From Dendrophyllia cribrosa (taxonomy: Eukaryota > Cnidaria > Anthozoa > Scleractinia > Dendrophylliidae): a stretch of 64,000 nt of DNA. Shown in pieces: positions 11,299-24,242 of this stretch. Both the position numbers and the translations under genes were made by a program. The DNA is taken from contig JAJLRJ010000006.1 in NCBI GenBank assembly GCA_024195265.1, positions 26,826,270 to 26,890,269 of the forward strand. Reading direction: 5' to 3'. Position 1 is the stretch's first letter; every line of letters starts with the position of its first letter. The notes below the pieces were generated by a model. That model worked only from the letters and a program-made list of their open reading frames with translations. It ran no database searches and was not told where the DNA came from.

Positions 11299-11553
11299 CA
11301 GTAGTTTTAAGTTAAAATAACTCCTAAAGTGAAGTTAAATTAACGCCTTGCACTGGAGTTATTTCCCCCCCAAAAGCAGTTACCTTGCTGTATAGTGGAG
11401 TTAAATTAACTCCATTAGTGGTTGCAGTTATTTTAACCCCAGATTCGGAGTTAAATTTGGAGTTAAAATGACCTCCAAAAAGGAATTATTTTGTACCTAA
11501 AATTTTTACTCCACTTTTGGAGTTAAAATAACTCTTTGAGAAATTGCAGTGCA
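11299..11553. mobile_element. GAGTTAA-rich MITE, copy 2
   Basis: Direct-orientation relative of 8731-8961 with the same internal segments and the same right end (GAGTTAAAATAACTCTTTGA then GCAGTG). Confidence 0.7.
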
Positions 11554-11637
11554 TTCTTCTTTTTTTTATTAACCTCACGTTCTAACGCATTAACGAGATG
11601 GCTTTAAGAGCCCTTTGATTTTGTTTCACTTCAAGTA

Positions 11638-12864
11638 TTAAGAGTAGTTCTCTGAGAAAGTGGTGCAAAGTTGGAAATGAAAATTTTTAACCCCCCACCC
11701 CCTTCATTTTTTGTGTGGAGGTAGGTTACCTGGGGGGATGAACAAAAACAACCATATTAGGGTCAGCAGATGTATCGTTGCCATGGTAACCGCGATTGAT
11801 CATGCCATCCTCAGGCCCATGTTTTGATCAAAAATTTCACTCTCAAGTAGGAAATTTTTTGGAGTCTCGTTCTCGGGTGCGTGGAAACTAATTCAAATGA
11901 AATTCCATCAGAGAGTAGAGCCATCCTACTAGTTTATCAAAGTTGCTGTTAACATATTTTGTTTTATATTAAGAAGGAGAAAATGGTCGCTCTACAATGT
12001 TACATGTCAGCCATTTTGACAAACAACAAAATCAAGGACAACTATTTTCGCAATTTCTCTCAAAGTGCTCTTTTCCCTGAGACCAAATTAGCAGCAGAGC
12101 TTACAAACATGTTGGAGTTTCTAAATATCATAAAATCTTTTTGGGGAAAACTATTCTATCGCCATGGGAGGTGAACACATTTGAGGCAAATTTGACAAAA
12201 CTACAAAATTGGCCATTTTGAAGCTTAATTATTCAGCGAATTATTTCGCCCAAAACGACTTTAGAGAGACCGTTTAAGCGCCAAAAGTATTTATTACTAT
12301 CTTGTCTGCTAACTATGTTTGATAAATGAGGTTTCGGCCACTAAATTTATTGAATTTTAAATTGATACAAAGCCTACCTTGTAAGGTTTGGTAATTTCTA
12401 CAGTGTGCTTTTATCCCTCGGACGGTCGCTCCGTTTTCTTGGCCAAATCTAGCACAGACTCTAGCAGACAGGTCACAACCGTTTCCCCCATCGAACATTC
12501 ACTTCAGAGACAGACGATGGATCGTTAGTCCGCATATAATCTGATATATAATGGAAGAAGAATTCACTCTGTCAAGACACAGTCGCGCTTTTCATGGTTT
12601 CTGCCATCCATGGAATAAAATTAATCAGTTCAATCCATTCAGAGAGTAAAATAAATGCATCACTAACACTGCACTAAGCAAATACTAATCAGTAACCAAT
12701 CCAGAATAAAATAATCGGCTTAAATCGACTCGTGGATCGACTTTAGTTGAGAGGCCAGGGAGTTGTTGTCGAGTAAACGTGCAGACCGGAAATACAAAGA
12801 GCAATTTATTACTGCTGACCGGATGTAACGCAACCTTTAAATGTCGACTTTCGATCTGGCGTTA
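11638..12864 (+). repeat. large inverted repeat, left arm
   Basis: 1,227 bp, reverse complement of 15247-16483 at high identity by eye. Differences include a 9-bp gap (the right arm has an extra CTTGCGCGA-like segment near 15708) and scattered substitutions. Short open frames in the two arms mirror each other and have no known domain, so they look like passengers of the duplication. Confidence 0.9.
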
Positions 12865-13084
12865 AGATCTCTTGTTTTAATATTTATGAATCTGGTATTC
12901 CCTGATTTGAGGGTAGATAAAAAAGTGCATCACTCTGAGGATGAAAGCTTTGAAAAGAAATCGGCCTATATACGCCGAATATAACAGGCAAAAAAAATTG
13001 GTACGGTGCAGTCTAACAATTATGTTGCTCATTTATTGATCTGTATTTTGTTATAGGCTAATCATGTTACAATATTACCGTGTA

Positions 13085-13589
13085 CCTTATTATAGGAAAT
13101 TAACGCTTCAAGAAATTAAAGCGAATTCTCAAAATTCGCGTTAATTTAAGTCGCGTTAATTTTTGTGAGCGTTAATTTCCGCGACATTATTTAAGTGGAG
13201 CGTTCATTTCCGAGACCTTAATTTCACCCCAAATTCTGGATACTGTCCGAACACATATAGCAACTAGGAAACAATAACCTTCTCTTTTCTGCACACTATT
13301 TTTTAATCTTTTACAATGTAATAGCCTTAAAGATATGTCATCTGTAATATTTCCAGTTCATTCTCGCTTTCAGAAGAGCGGTTCTTCCGTTTTTTTTTTT
13401 TGTACTACAGCCAAAATATCTTTAGAGACATCAATAATCGCGTTAATTTTTTTCATTTTGAAAACGTGCCCCCTCTCTCGCGTTAATTTCCTTTATTCGA
13501 AATAAATTTTCCCTCCAATTCGCGTTAATTTAAGTCGCTTTGATTTCAAAGACCTTAATTTACAGGAGCGTTAATTTCCTATAATAAGG
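13085..13589. mobile_element. Tc1/mariner-like MITE (TA duplication)
   Basis: TIRs start CCTTATTATAGGAAATTAAC, are inverted at the two ends and are flanked by TA on both sides (13083-13084, 13590-13591). The 505-bp body has many GCGTTAATTT sub-repeats and no transposase. Confidence 0.8.
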
Positions 13590-13877
13590 TAATCATGTAA
13601 ATAATGCTACTCAATCACGGTCTGACAGTAGTGTTATAAACACTGGCTTTACAAGACTAGGGTAAAGTTATTTTTTTCGGAAGGTCACGGGCTTACAAAC
13701 GTATTTAGTTTTCCGTTAACATCAAATACTCTACAGGCTTTTACGAGAACAAGAGCTTTCGATAGCTATAATTGAAAAGTACGCGTTTCCAAAACTACAG
13801 TTTCGTCAAGGACTCGAGGACTGGGGTTTGAATTATCTCGGTGTATTCACTGAAATGCAGTCATACCAAAAACCGAA

Positions 13878-15239
13878 TACCTCGGGCGGGGGTGGGGGGG
13901 AAACTCCCATGTAAAAATGAGGGGGGGGGGGGGGGGGTGCTTGTCGGAAATTTTCGAAAAATATCCTAAAAGGTACCAGAATCATGTTTGATGGGTGTGG
14001 CTCACAGATATGTTACCCCTAAGAGGTATTAATTCTAAAACAACACATCTCACATTCTGCCATATATTTCGGCTCAATAAACCAAAAGGTAACATGATAA
14101 TTCTAACGGAGGTCATTTTAGATTTTAGCATTCTAAGCGGTACCAATCTACAAATTTTGACCCCTAAAAGGTACGACGAGTACCCCCGTTATTTTAGTCC
14201 ACACCCCGAGCCGAATCCACGTTCACGTAAATACGGGCTCCTTTAGAATCAACACAACATTGACAGGCGCCCTCTGTGAACGATAAGGATAAATTCTACT
14301 GTCTGAAGCTCGTCTCTGTTCATGCGGCACAAAGTTATCCTCTTGTACGTGTAACAGCTCCTTCCACTTCCGGCATTGTGGCTCGTCTAGCTGTGATTTC
14401 AGAAGTTGCTTCTTGGAGCATTATTCCTCTTTCCTCTGTCTCTAGCTCCGCCTCTGAGATATCCTTTCGCTTGCAATTGGCAGCCATACGTGAAACGCAT
14501 GAGGATATTTGCTGTGGCGTTAAGAATTCCTAAACGGCAAATAATCGTTCGCCATCTTGTCTACGTACTCCCTTATACAGGTGTATGATCTATACGGGGA
14601 AGTGCCGCTGGACAGGGTATGGTTTTTGGCATTTTTGTCCTGAACAGGGTATACAATTTAACGTGAGTCTGTCCTAAACAGGGTCTGAATCTGTCCTAAA
14701 CATAGTATGGTACCAGTTAACTTATAGCTTGTGGTGACTCACTTGTCGTGATTAGTATATTCATGCGAAGGCGAAGTCGTATTCTTTTCAACGGATCCAT
14801 CTACCATTTTTTTAAAGGCTAAGGTCAATGACCACGCACCAGCTGTGTCCTAGACAGGGTCCTAAAATAGAGGGTGTTGTCCTACACAGGGTAGGTATTT
14901 TCGTTTATTTTTGTCCTAAACAGGATCAGGGTCTCAGACCTTCAGCGGCACCCTTATACCCAAATATTGGTCAAGTATCCCCCCCCCCGGGCTACGTGCT
15001 CGCCTCATCTCTCTGGCTACTTCGTCGCCGTTGCTTTTCTTCCCAGTCTGTTCACCGATTTATATTACTGATCCAGAAAAGTTTTCTGTTGCTCTGTGAA
15101 CCGGACTTTTAATTTCTTGCACTGAATTTCAGCGCCCAGCCCATTTGGCATGTGTTTGAAACAGTCTCCTTTCTTGGTACGCCGCAATTTCCGACAAACA
15201 ACCCCATTATTTTTATATGGGAGTCCCCCGCCCGAGGTA
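13878..15239. mobile_element. 1.36-kb TIR element in the inverted-repeat spacer
   Basis: The left end TACCTCGGGCGGGGG is followed by 'actcccat.taaaaat'. Its inverted counterpart ends at 15239. Outwardly it almost touches the right arm of the large inverted repeat. It contains G-runs (13923-13937) and GTCCTAAACAGGGT repeats. No transposase recognised, so it is probably non-autonomous. Confidence 0.6.
14609..14935 (+). repeat. interspersed GTCCTAAACAGGGT motif
   Basis: At least six imperfect copies of GTCCTAAACAGGGT lie at irregular spacing (for example 14673, 14693, 14848, 14879 and 14917 regions), inside the 13878-15239 element. Confidence 0.6.
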
Positions 15240-15246
15240 CGGGTTT

Positions 15247-16483
15247 TAACGCCAGATCGAAAGTCGACATTTAAAGGTTGCGTTACATCCGGTCAGCAGT
15301 AGTAAATTGCTCCTTGTATTTCCGGTCTGCGCGATTACTCGACAACAACTTCCTGGCTTCTCAACTAACTTCGATCCGGGATCCACGAGTCGATTTAAGC
15401 CGATTATTTTATTCTGGATTGGTTACAGACTAGTACTTGCTTACTGCAGTGAATGGTGATGCATTTATTTTACTCTATGGATGGATTGAACTGATTAATT
15501 TTATTCCATGGATGGCAGAAACCACGAAAAGCGCGACTGTGTCTTGACTGAGTGAATTCTTCTTCCATTATATATCAGATTATATGCGGACTAACGATCC
15601 ATCGTCTGTCTCTGAAGTGAATGTTCGATGGGGGAAACGGTTGTGACCTGTCTGCTAGAGTCTGTGCTAGATTTGGCCAAGAAAACGGAGCGACCGTCCG
15701 AGGGACTTGCGCGATAAAAGCACACTGTAGAAATTACCAAACCTTACAAGGTAGGCTTTGTATCAATTTAAAATTCAATAAATTTAGTGGCCGAAACCTC
15801 ATTTATCAAACATAGTTAGCAGACAAGACAGTAATAAATACTTTTGGCGCTTAAACGGTCTCTCTAAAGTCTTTTTGGGCGAAATAATTCGCTGAATAAT
15901 TAAGCTTCAAAATGGCCAATTTTGTAGTTTTGTCAAATTTGCCTCAAATGTGTTCACCTCCCATGGCGATAGAATAGTTTTCCCCAAAAAGATTTTATGA
16001 TATTTAGAAACTCCAACATGTTTGTAAGCTCTGCTGCTAATTTGGTCTCAGGGAAAAGAGCACTTTGAGAGAAATTGCGAAAATAGTTGTCCCTGATTTT
16101 GTTGTTTGTCAAAATGGCTGACATGTAACATTGTAGAGCGACCATTTTCTCCTTCTTAATATAAAACAAAATATGTTAACAGCAACTTTGATAAACTAGT
16201 AGGATGGCTCTACTCTCTGATGGAATTTCATTTGAATTAGTTTCCACGCACCCGAGAACGAGACTCCAAAAAATTTCCTACTTAAGAGTGAAATTTTTGA
16301 TCAAAACATGGACCTGAGGATGGCATGATCAATCGCGGTTACCATGGCAACGATACATCTGCTGACCCTAATATGGTTGTTTTTGTTCATCCCCCCAGGT
16401 AACCTACCTCCACACAAAAACTAAAGGGGGGTTAAAAATTTTCATTCCAACTTTGCACCACTTTCTCAGAGAACTACTCTTAA
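15247..16483 (-). repeat. large inverted repeat, right arm
   Basis: Reverse complement of 11638-12864. It ends exactly at the TAA that precedes the GGACGGTGCC element at 16484. Confidence 0.9.
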
Positions 16484-18589
16484 GGACGGTGCCACCTAAT
16501 GGCAAGATATTTTGCCAGATTTTTGACTTTGCGGGAAAAGTAGATCTTAGCAGGGGCTATTGGAATCCAAATAGAAAATCAGGGGTAACCACGCATTTTT
16601 CGGAGATAATTAAGCTTCAATATGCAAAAAATGCTGACATCAGCATTTTTTCGAAAAAAAGGAAAAATAGATCTTTCTTCGCGGAATTCCTTAGAATTCG
16701 CCTTTAAATACACAAAAGCAACAATAATTCTAAAAATCTCTAAAACACATAACGAATGGTAACATAACAACTACTTTTTATGTGTTTTAAGTTACAAGAT
16801 CATCACAACGGAGCCCGGCATTATCGGCCCTGACAGCTTTCCTACGTTCGCCAAAAATACAGTCTAAATAACTTTTGCCCACAACAAAAAAATAATTGTG
16901 TGCTTAATATGCTTACCACTTCCATCTTATAAGATCAAAAGTAGGTGTCCCCACGCTTTTATAAGTTATATTTAGATGTTTTCAACTTTCGGGGTCCGCG
17001 ACATTTTTTCTATTACCTCCCTAGTAAGTTAAATATTGTGCGTGTCTCTTTGTGTGGCATGCTGGGATTTTCACTCGACGGCTTACCGTTCAAAACTTTC
17101 ACTTTCAGGCACAATAAAAAGACAAACATTATAGAATTCAAAGTTAATTCTACTTGTAGCTGTAAGTTGCCCTTTTGAGAAACGATTTACGGGGATTTCA
17201 AGGTCAATTCAAGCAGCACAGTAATGGAGTAAAAACGCAAAAATCGGTTTTAATTACTTCCATTGATCTACAGTAGATCTGCGGATTTATGTTCCTTCCG
17301 GCACAAGAACTTTACATTCAGCGTGAATCTTCTTTCCGATCCATTATCAACTTGAAAACATCAGTTCTATATCGAAGTGACTGGTCAGCTGCCGAAAATG
17401 TCTAGATTGGCAGGTTAGAAATATTTTTCGAAAAGTGCTTGTATGAGTTTTGTGATTTAATTCATTTGACCGCGTGTTTATTTTCGATTCTTGAGAAGCT
17501 GCTGTAGTTTTCATGAAATCTCTGATAACTTTGGAAAAAATTAGTACACTTTAAATTTCAAAAGAATCGTGAATTAATAAAACACCTTTTTTTCCGAAGT
17601 CTACTTCTTTATTTGATCTAAAAAGATACGATTTCTTTTCAGTTTATCATGGCACATTTTTCGCCTATCAAAATTTGTTCTAATGCCGCAAAGAAGTTGA
17701 AAACTCAGATACGATGCGACTTTGAAAAACGTCACTTGCCTATAATGGAGAATAAAGGAAATCAATTGTACCTAAATACACAAATGCGTTTACGAAAGAT
17801 TACACTAAAAGCCCGATGCTTGCCAGCAATTGAGGGAGGGAAGACTTTAGTCGGATGCTTCCCGGCTTTGGGGCGGCCGGCGTGTTTTCTTTAGTTGCTG
17901 GCTTCAGCCTTTATTCAGTTTTTATATCTTTATCAATTGTCAAAATCGGTCTTTATTCTCCTTTTCGATGTTTGTTTGATTTAACTGGAACAGATGTTTT
18001 TCTGCTTTTGTTATAGACTGTTTTTTTAATTCGCAAAAATGGCCACTGACAAATGATTTTCACGGGTAAACAAAAATTTCAAACAACGCGAGTTTGGCCG
18101 CCAAAACAAATACTTGTACTAATTAGAAATATAAACTTGCCGGCCTTTCCCTGAATTTCATGCCTAGATAATGCTTGTTTTTATGCAAAAAAAAAAAGAC
18201 ACTAGTCTTGTTTGACTTGAAGTTATGTTGAAATTTTGAAAGGAGAAAAGGAGCTAATGTAAACAATCTTCCTAAAAAGGGCATCGCGTAATTAAGCTTA
18301 AAATATTTTCATCGAAGCTCTGTCGTTTGCAAAATAGAGAAATAATTTAGCACTTTTAGGCTGCAGAAGGTCTATAAACACATTTTCATAGATTTTTGAG
18401 AACTTAATTTATCTCGTAAGTTTAGAAACTGAGCCAGGGAGTTGACAATTTGACATCATGAAAAAGTGGACGGTACTTAGCCTTTATACATATGCCTCGC
18501 GCGTTCGCGTTTAAAAAATAACCAGTGTCTCTCGCGACTTTTACGCAATGCGCAGAACGTATTCGTAATAACAATAGGTGGCACCGTCC
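16484..18589. mobile_element. GGACGGTGCCACCTA TIR element
   Basis: Perfect 15-bp terminal inverted repeats (16484-16498 and 18575-18589), with TAA immediately outside both ends (16481-16483, 18590-18592). This is compatible with a 3-bp PIF/Harbinger-type duplication. The 2.1-kb interior has no recognised transposase, so it is a non-autonomous or degenerate copy. Confidence 0.65.
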
Positions 18590-20335
18590 TAATACTGATC
18601 TAGGTCTGGAAACTCAGATCCGGTCATTCTCAACGGTTTGCTGCAGTGATCGTGCATTCTATGTTTCTTTTTATACTACTTACATGCTCCAGGACACGAA
18701 AAGTTCATTTTTGACCAACTTTGGACGTCGAGAAAAAAAATTCTTTTCGTTGCTTGACCATAACTTTAATTGGAAAATTATGAATCAGTTAAACATGCAT
18801 TGACTTCAATTTTTTAGTATAAAAACGGGTCGAAATTTTTTTGATAGGCACTTTAACGTGAATGATAATACATAGTTACACTTGATCAACTATTAGAACA
18901 GTTGAATTTTAAAATCACTAAGAAGAACGAACAGGAACGAAGGAAAAAAGTGGAAAAGAATGAAGGAACGATGAAGAGATGAATAATTTCCAGCGTAACT
19001 TCGCAATTAGTTTGTCGATAATAAGCTGTAAGGGAGCAAGTGTCTTAGAATTTATGAAAAAGAAAAAAGCTTTCGCGATAGAGTATTTTTTCTTAATTAC
19101 TCATCCAGCTTGCGCTTAATAGGATAGCTTAAATAGAAGTACAAACCGTGCGCCCAGCTGTTTTCAGGCACGCGCCAAAACGCAGACAACTGAAGCTGAG
19201 TTACTTACTATATGTTCCTGGCCTTACTACTTTTGGTGTCAATAAGACTAAGAGTGTGTTTTCATCTAAGGTTATTTTTCGCCTGGGTATCAAAACAGTT
19301 TCTTTACCTTTAGCTTAGGATATACAGATGTCCGATTTATAGGCCTTAGCACCAATGTTACGAAACTTATTTGCATTTCACATTTGAAAGTAACGTGGGC
19401 AAACACTGATCAGGGGAATAAGACAAAATACCGCACTCAACTTTTCAAAACAGTTAACATCTCCAATTTGCATAATGAAAAAAAAATTAGGCTTGTTTAA
19501 ACATGGAGAGGACAACTTCAGAAAAAACTTGAGGAGAAAAACACAGAACTCTGGCGAAAAGTTTATTTAAATAAACATAACTTTGCTTTGATTAAAAGTA
19601 AAATGTGTAAACCTTTTATTTTTTCGCTCGAAACCACGCATTCAAGCTGGACATGTGACCACATTTATTTTGTAAACGGCAGATGTTTACAAAAACTACT
19701 ACATTGCAAAGTTAAAAAGGAATATTTCAATGGAATAATTTCGTAAATCCACAATGAAAAATATGATTTACCTTATCGCGATGCATGAGGCTAGGAATGA
19801 TTGAAAAATCCCAAGACAATCCGTCGCTCGGTTGTAAGAATAACATTTTTTTTAGTTCTTTAAACGGTTTTAGTCTTCGTAAAAACCGAACTCGATAGAC
19901 GATTTCGTCCCTTTCATGTTTTCCAGGGTACACTCTATCAACAGTTGAGTATTCTTTAAAGTATTTGTTCTTCATTTTGATTTCTAGAAAGGTATGTTTT
20001 CACTCGAAGAAATAAAAGTTTTGAAACAAACAAGGCTGACAAAAACTTTGAAACGTCCGTGCAACAAATCAGTCTAAGCGCAAGCGATCTGTGCCGCTTG
20101 GCGTGGGACAGAAAATCAACTCGCATAGATTTTCTATAACTGTGATTCTCCGCTGTAGCTTTCTTCGGCCACGTGGTATCTGCGCGAAGGAGCTCCACCG
20201 ATAACGTTAATTGGAAAGTATATGTGGTAAGTTTGTCATTGATTGAGTGATCCATGACAATCTTTTTATTTGTATGATTTCCAATTTTGGATACATTTTC
20301 ACCCATTCAAAGCTTTGTACTTGTAACATTCTTAC
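18590..20335. other. no gene recognised (possible intron of LamG gene)
   Basis: No domain seen. If the LamG exon's gene continues downstream on the minus strand, this is intronic or 3' sequence. Confidence 0.35.
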
Positions 20336-20959
20336 CTGCAACTTGACTCCGTATTTCCTGTATTTGCTCCTGTGTCAAGACTTCGTTGTAGATTTGCATC
20401 TGGGTTATCCTGCCTTTCAGGTACCTACTATCACCAATCATTGCTCCCATTCTAACGTCACCCTGCGTGGCCAATTCAAGACCTGCTCCAATGTTTAATG
20501 TCTGAACTGTGAGTCCATTAACCCATAACTTGGCTTCGCCTGATGTTTGGTCGTAAGATGCACCAACAAACTTCCAAATGGTGCCTAAACTGGAAGTCTG
20601 CAAATAATTAACATTGGAGTAGTCTCTTTGGTTGAAGCGGACAAACAGTTTTGCCGATGCTGCCCAAAAGTGCACTCCCCAATCACCACCACTGGACTTG
20701 TAGTTAAAAATAGGCCCGTCCTGGCCTTCATATTTCAGCCAGCACAAAATAGTAATCGAGTTACGTATGTCCAATTTTCCTCCGTCTGTGTTTGAGAACT
20801 CGATGTAGCTATTCGAAGTTCCAGAAAATTGATAAGAGCCGTCATTTTGATCATGAGGTCCAGTTGCCAAAATAACCCCACTGGAGATCCCTCGATGAAC
20901 TCCACCTTTGATTTCCTCAGTACCGTAGGTTCCATTGAGAGGAAAATGTGCAACGGGAT
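20336..20959 (-). CDS. LamG/concanavalin-type lectin exon of a host gene
   Basis: A 624-bp open exon on the minus strand encoding one laminin-G-like (Laminin_G_3) beta-sandwich. The domain pattern runs from PVAHFPLNGTYGTEEI through SNSYIEFSNTDGGKLDIRNS, SITILCWLKYE, WKFVGASYDQTSGEAKLWVNG to LKGRITQMQIYNEVLTQEQI. A pyrimidine-rich acceptor ending TTCCAG lies upstream and a GTAAGA donor follows. Both introns are phase 1 and the length is a multiple of three, the symmetrical 1-1 type typical of shuffled extracellular modules. Such domains bind carbohydrate or protein ligands in secreted or cell-surface proteins. The remaining exons of the gene were not found; mobile DNA dominates both sides. The Met inside the exon is not a start codon. 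Confidence 0.8.
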
Positions 20960-21168
20960 CTGGAACTTGATGAAAAAAATATTATCTTGACTGCAGTTGT
21001 AACAGTTAGTGAAGCAACTAAAATTGTAACTGGCAAGTGCGCGCATGGATGGATGTAATGAAAACAATAACTCGGAAGTTTTAAAGCTTGTAGGTGCGTA
21101 AAAATTTAGAATTACAACATGCATATTGGAATATAGATTAAGCAGCCATTCTCGTCGGTCATTCATTT

Positions 21169-21302
21169 GGTTTTGTCCTGGAGTACCGGTACACAAAGAC
21201 AACAAAAAACGACAAAACAATAGACTACGCGGACACAATACCTTAAAAACAAAGGAAATACAATGTGAAATACGTTGTGAACCGGTACACCAGGACAGAA
21301 CC
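21169..21302. mobile_element. short TIR MITE in presumed intron
   Basis: GGTTTTGTCCTGG at 21169-21181 is mirrored by CCAGGACAGAACC at 21290-21302, with similarity extending into taccggtacac. 134 bp, non-coding. Confidence 0.65.
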
Positions 21303-21923
21303 ATTCAGTTGATTCCTCCCTTGCTTTAGATATGCTTCATATTCTATTTATGGGAAGATTCGTAATCGTATTTATTTGTTTCTGCTTTTAGCCGGAACAA
21401 TCGATGTAATTAGGTGAAATGCGCACTTTTCGTCATTATAGGGATGATATCTGTTTACAAACATTCTTTTTGTTATTCAAATGTACCAACCACTGGAACA
21501 AAAGAACCCTTTGTTTCGGCAACCAATAAGGCTCTGGTTGGCACATTAATAACAATTGGTGACGTCATTGATATCTTCTCTATACGTTAAAACAGTTCCA
21601 TTTAACGCTGCAAGATTTGTAGTTTTGTGCTTATACCCAATTACAAGCAGTGATTGCCGGTAGATCAAGTATTATTTCCTAAGTGCACTAGCTATGGTTT
21701 ACCTGCTGAAATATGGTGAAAGTTAGACAAAGATTGCCGTTTGAAGCCGTTCGAAGTTTGGCCACTTCGAAAAATACCATAATACTCTTTGAAGTGCAGG
21801 TTTGAGTGGTGTTTGATGTAAGCCTAATTTTTCCAATTTCTTTTGTTGTCAACACGAACTGTACGTGTTATACTTCAACTTCTTGGAAAATTGCATACGG
21901 TGCACATTTGTATACGAACACAC
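21303..21923. other. no gene recognised
   Basis: No domain or repeat identified. Confidence 0.4.
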
Positions 21924-23062
21924 AATGGCTGCGGCCGTACTTGGTGAGTTAACTGGGTTATTTGTTTTAGTAACCCGGTTAAAATAACCCGATTAAAATA
22001 ACTCGGTGAAAAGTGAAATAACGGAGTTTATTTTTCTGAGCGGCCGCACTTCAGAAGGTTGAACTTTGAACGTGAGAGACCATGTTATCATTTGCTAGCG
22101 AGAGCTGCGCAAAACAATACGATTAATGAGCGAAAACAATGCCTCTGCACGTGCATTTTACATATTGTTACTCCCTGCAAAATAACATCGTCAAATGATC
22201 AAATTATAGGTTAGGTATGTTTTCCTTTCTCTATTTGAAATTGAAAGTCGTCCCTACGAAGGTCTACAAATTAAACAGGAAGCCAAAAATTACCGCTTAA
22301 GCGAAGATGATTGACAGATCGGGAAAGTTAACCTGCACTAAACCACCTAGCGAGGTGGTTTAAATAAACCTAACCCAGTTAAAAAAATCTATTGTTCTTT
22401 AATTCATTTCCATGGGAACCGCTAACACGGTTAAAATTCGGTGAACGCAAAAAATACGTGGCCGCATTAGGGATGTCCGATTTAGTGGTAGTGGTTTGCC
22501 ATGTGCCAGATTCTTAATAGATTGAGAACAATGGTCATGTTAACTTATTGTTACTAACGCCGGTGCGTTATCGTTTATTGAATTTACTGTTGTTTTCCCA
22601 AAAAATCCTAACCCGATAAACCATGTTTGAGAAATACAGAAACTTTATTTTTTTGGTGATTTTTTCATGAGGTACGCAAATCATTGTTTTTTGGCAGTGA
22701 GCATATCGCACATTTTAGCCTGTACATTCTTTATTTTTTGGGGGTTTTACGAGGTACGCAAATGCGTTTTGCGTTTTAGCTACGCGCCTGTATTGTAATC
22801 TTACTGCATGCAAAATGCAGAGCGATTTCAAGGTGCAGAGAGAGTCGGAGACTGAGATCAGTGAAAGAGATGATGATATTTGGTTTATTTGTTGAGAAAA
22901 CTTAGCCCAGAAAACACCTAGCCTCCTAGGAACCGGCCCGTCCCCCATACTCATCTCATTTGCCTCAGATTATTGTCAAAGTAAAAGTCTTTGGTTGACT
23001 TTTTGACCAGCTAGAATGCGCCGAAAAGTTATAAAAACGGGACTTTTTCATTTCCTCTCAAA

Positions 23063-23823
23063 ATGCCGAGACGTTTTGTCCCCCCGCCATTCCCGGTTGT
23101 GTTTGCAAACTTCATTGGATTCTTATTGGCAATTCCTCCAATTGTACTAGCTCCGAATAATATTCCACCGCCATTTTCAATCTGGGTACTAGAGTTTTTG
23201 ACAGTGATCTTGATTTACATTAACCTTCATGGACCATTCCTCGAGCGACTATTTCCTGGATTCCGACCACTGAGAAACACCGGAAAGGACTTGTACAGCT
23301 ATATGATACTTAACCCGTGGCTTTTCTGGTACGCAACTGGGGAAACAGTGGAGAAATTTGAGGAAATAGTACGGACCATTGGTTTGCAAGTTAGCTCCCC
23401 TCGAAGCACCTACCGCCCGCCCAGAACAGATAGAAGGAGAAGATGCCTGCTTGACGTAAACAACAGGATTCTACTTGCAATCATGTGGCTCAAAGTTTAC
23501 TCTACGTATCGCGTCTTAGCGTCCCTTTTTGCTATAAGCAAAACAACTGTTTATGAAGACATATACCACATCATCCTTATACTGTTTGTTTCGTACAGAC
23601 ATTTTGTGACCTGGCCCAACATTGTACGCTGGAGAAATTTCCCCAACACATGGCCAGATTTTCCTACTGTCGTCGGGTGTATAGATGGTACGGTTCATCG
23701 GATACAAAGGCCAACGGGAGGAAGATTACAGCGGGAATTTTACCGGCGCGATAAAAAATTCCATTTTATGTCTTCACAAGTTATTATCGACGCCAATGGT
23801 AGGATAGTCCTGGTTGTGTCTGG
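23063..23823 (+). CDS. Harbinger transposase, exon 1
   Basis: Encodes the N-terminal part and first catalytic block of a DDE_Tnp_4 nuclease. Residues about 205-212 read VVGCIDGTVH, where D is the first catalytic Asp. RRDKKFHFMSSQVIIDANG follows, the usual tail of that block. The N-terminus has a hydrophobic stretch and an HTH-like segment (IMWLKVYSTYRVLASLFAISKTTVY), as expected for Harbinger. The exon runs into GTAAGA at 23824; reading through gives an immediate stop. The start ATG follows AAA and no better upstream Met exists in frame. Confidence 0.85.
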
Positions 23824-23897
23824 GTAAGAAAAAACTCACTACGCAATATGAAAATGAAAATGAAATTAATGAAAGTGTTTTCTAATTTGAATTTCAG
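23824..23897 (+). other. 74-bp intron of transposase gene
   Basis: Begins GTAAGAAAAA and ends TTTGAATTTCAG, an AT-rich GT-AG intron between two coding blocks of the same protein family. Confidence 0.7.
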
Positions 23898-24242
23898 ATT
23901 CCGGGTCATCTGAATGACGCACAAACATACCAAAATATCCCTTCAGTTGGAGCAAACGGAGTCCTTCGCCTTCCCAGACGAGCTCGACTAGCCGCAGATG
24001 GAGGATATGCGGCGCGTGACCCGCTTTTGAAGCCGCTTAGGATAGCAAGGAACAGAATAGAAAGAAGAGCAAATAGACGACTTAGGCGGATTCGGGTTTC
24101 AGTAGAGCATGCTATTGGACGACTAAAATTTTATCGCTCTTCTTCCTCAACTTTTCGTCATAGAAGGCCATTTCTCCCAGTTGTTGTTGCCACTTGTGCT
24201 TATCTGACAAATAGGAGGCAAACACTACTGAGACGACTTTAA
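23898..24242 (+). pseudogene. Harbinger transposase, exon 2, frame-disrupted
   Basis: Carries the second and third catalytic blocks: GHLNDAQTYQ (second Asp) and VSVEHAIGRLKF (catalytic Glu), then a C-terminal Arg-rich tail ending at 24242. All three DDE residues are present across the two exons. The frame set by the splice site and the frame of these blocks differ by one base just after the acceptor, so a 1-nt loss or an assembly error is likely. From about 24027 onward the frame is open from a Met, but that would lack the first two acidic residues. Confidence 0.75.

Noticed and set aside
11959..12174. 71-codon frame repeated in the inverted arms as a gene
   Set aside because: Its conservation is fully explained by the near-identical inverted repeat; no domain.
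14276..14588. Two overlapping 60-85-codon frames as host exons
   Set aside because: Inside a TIR element, no domain and no splice support.
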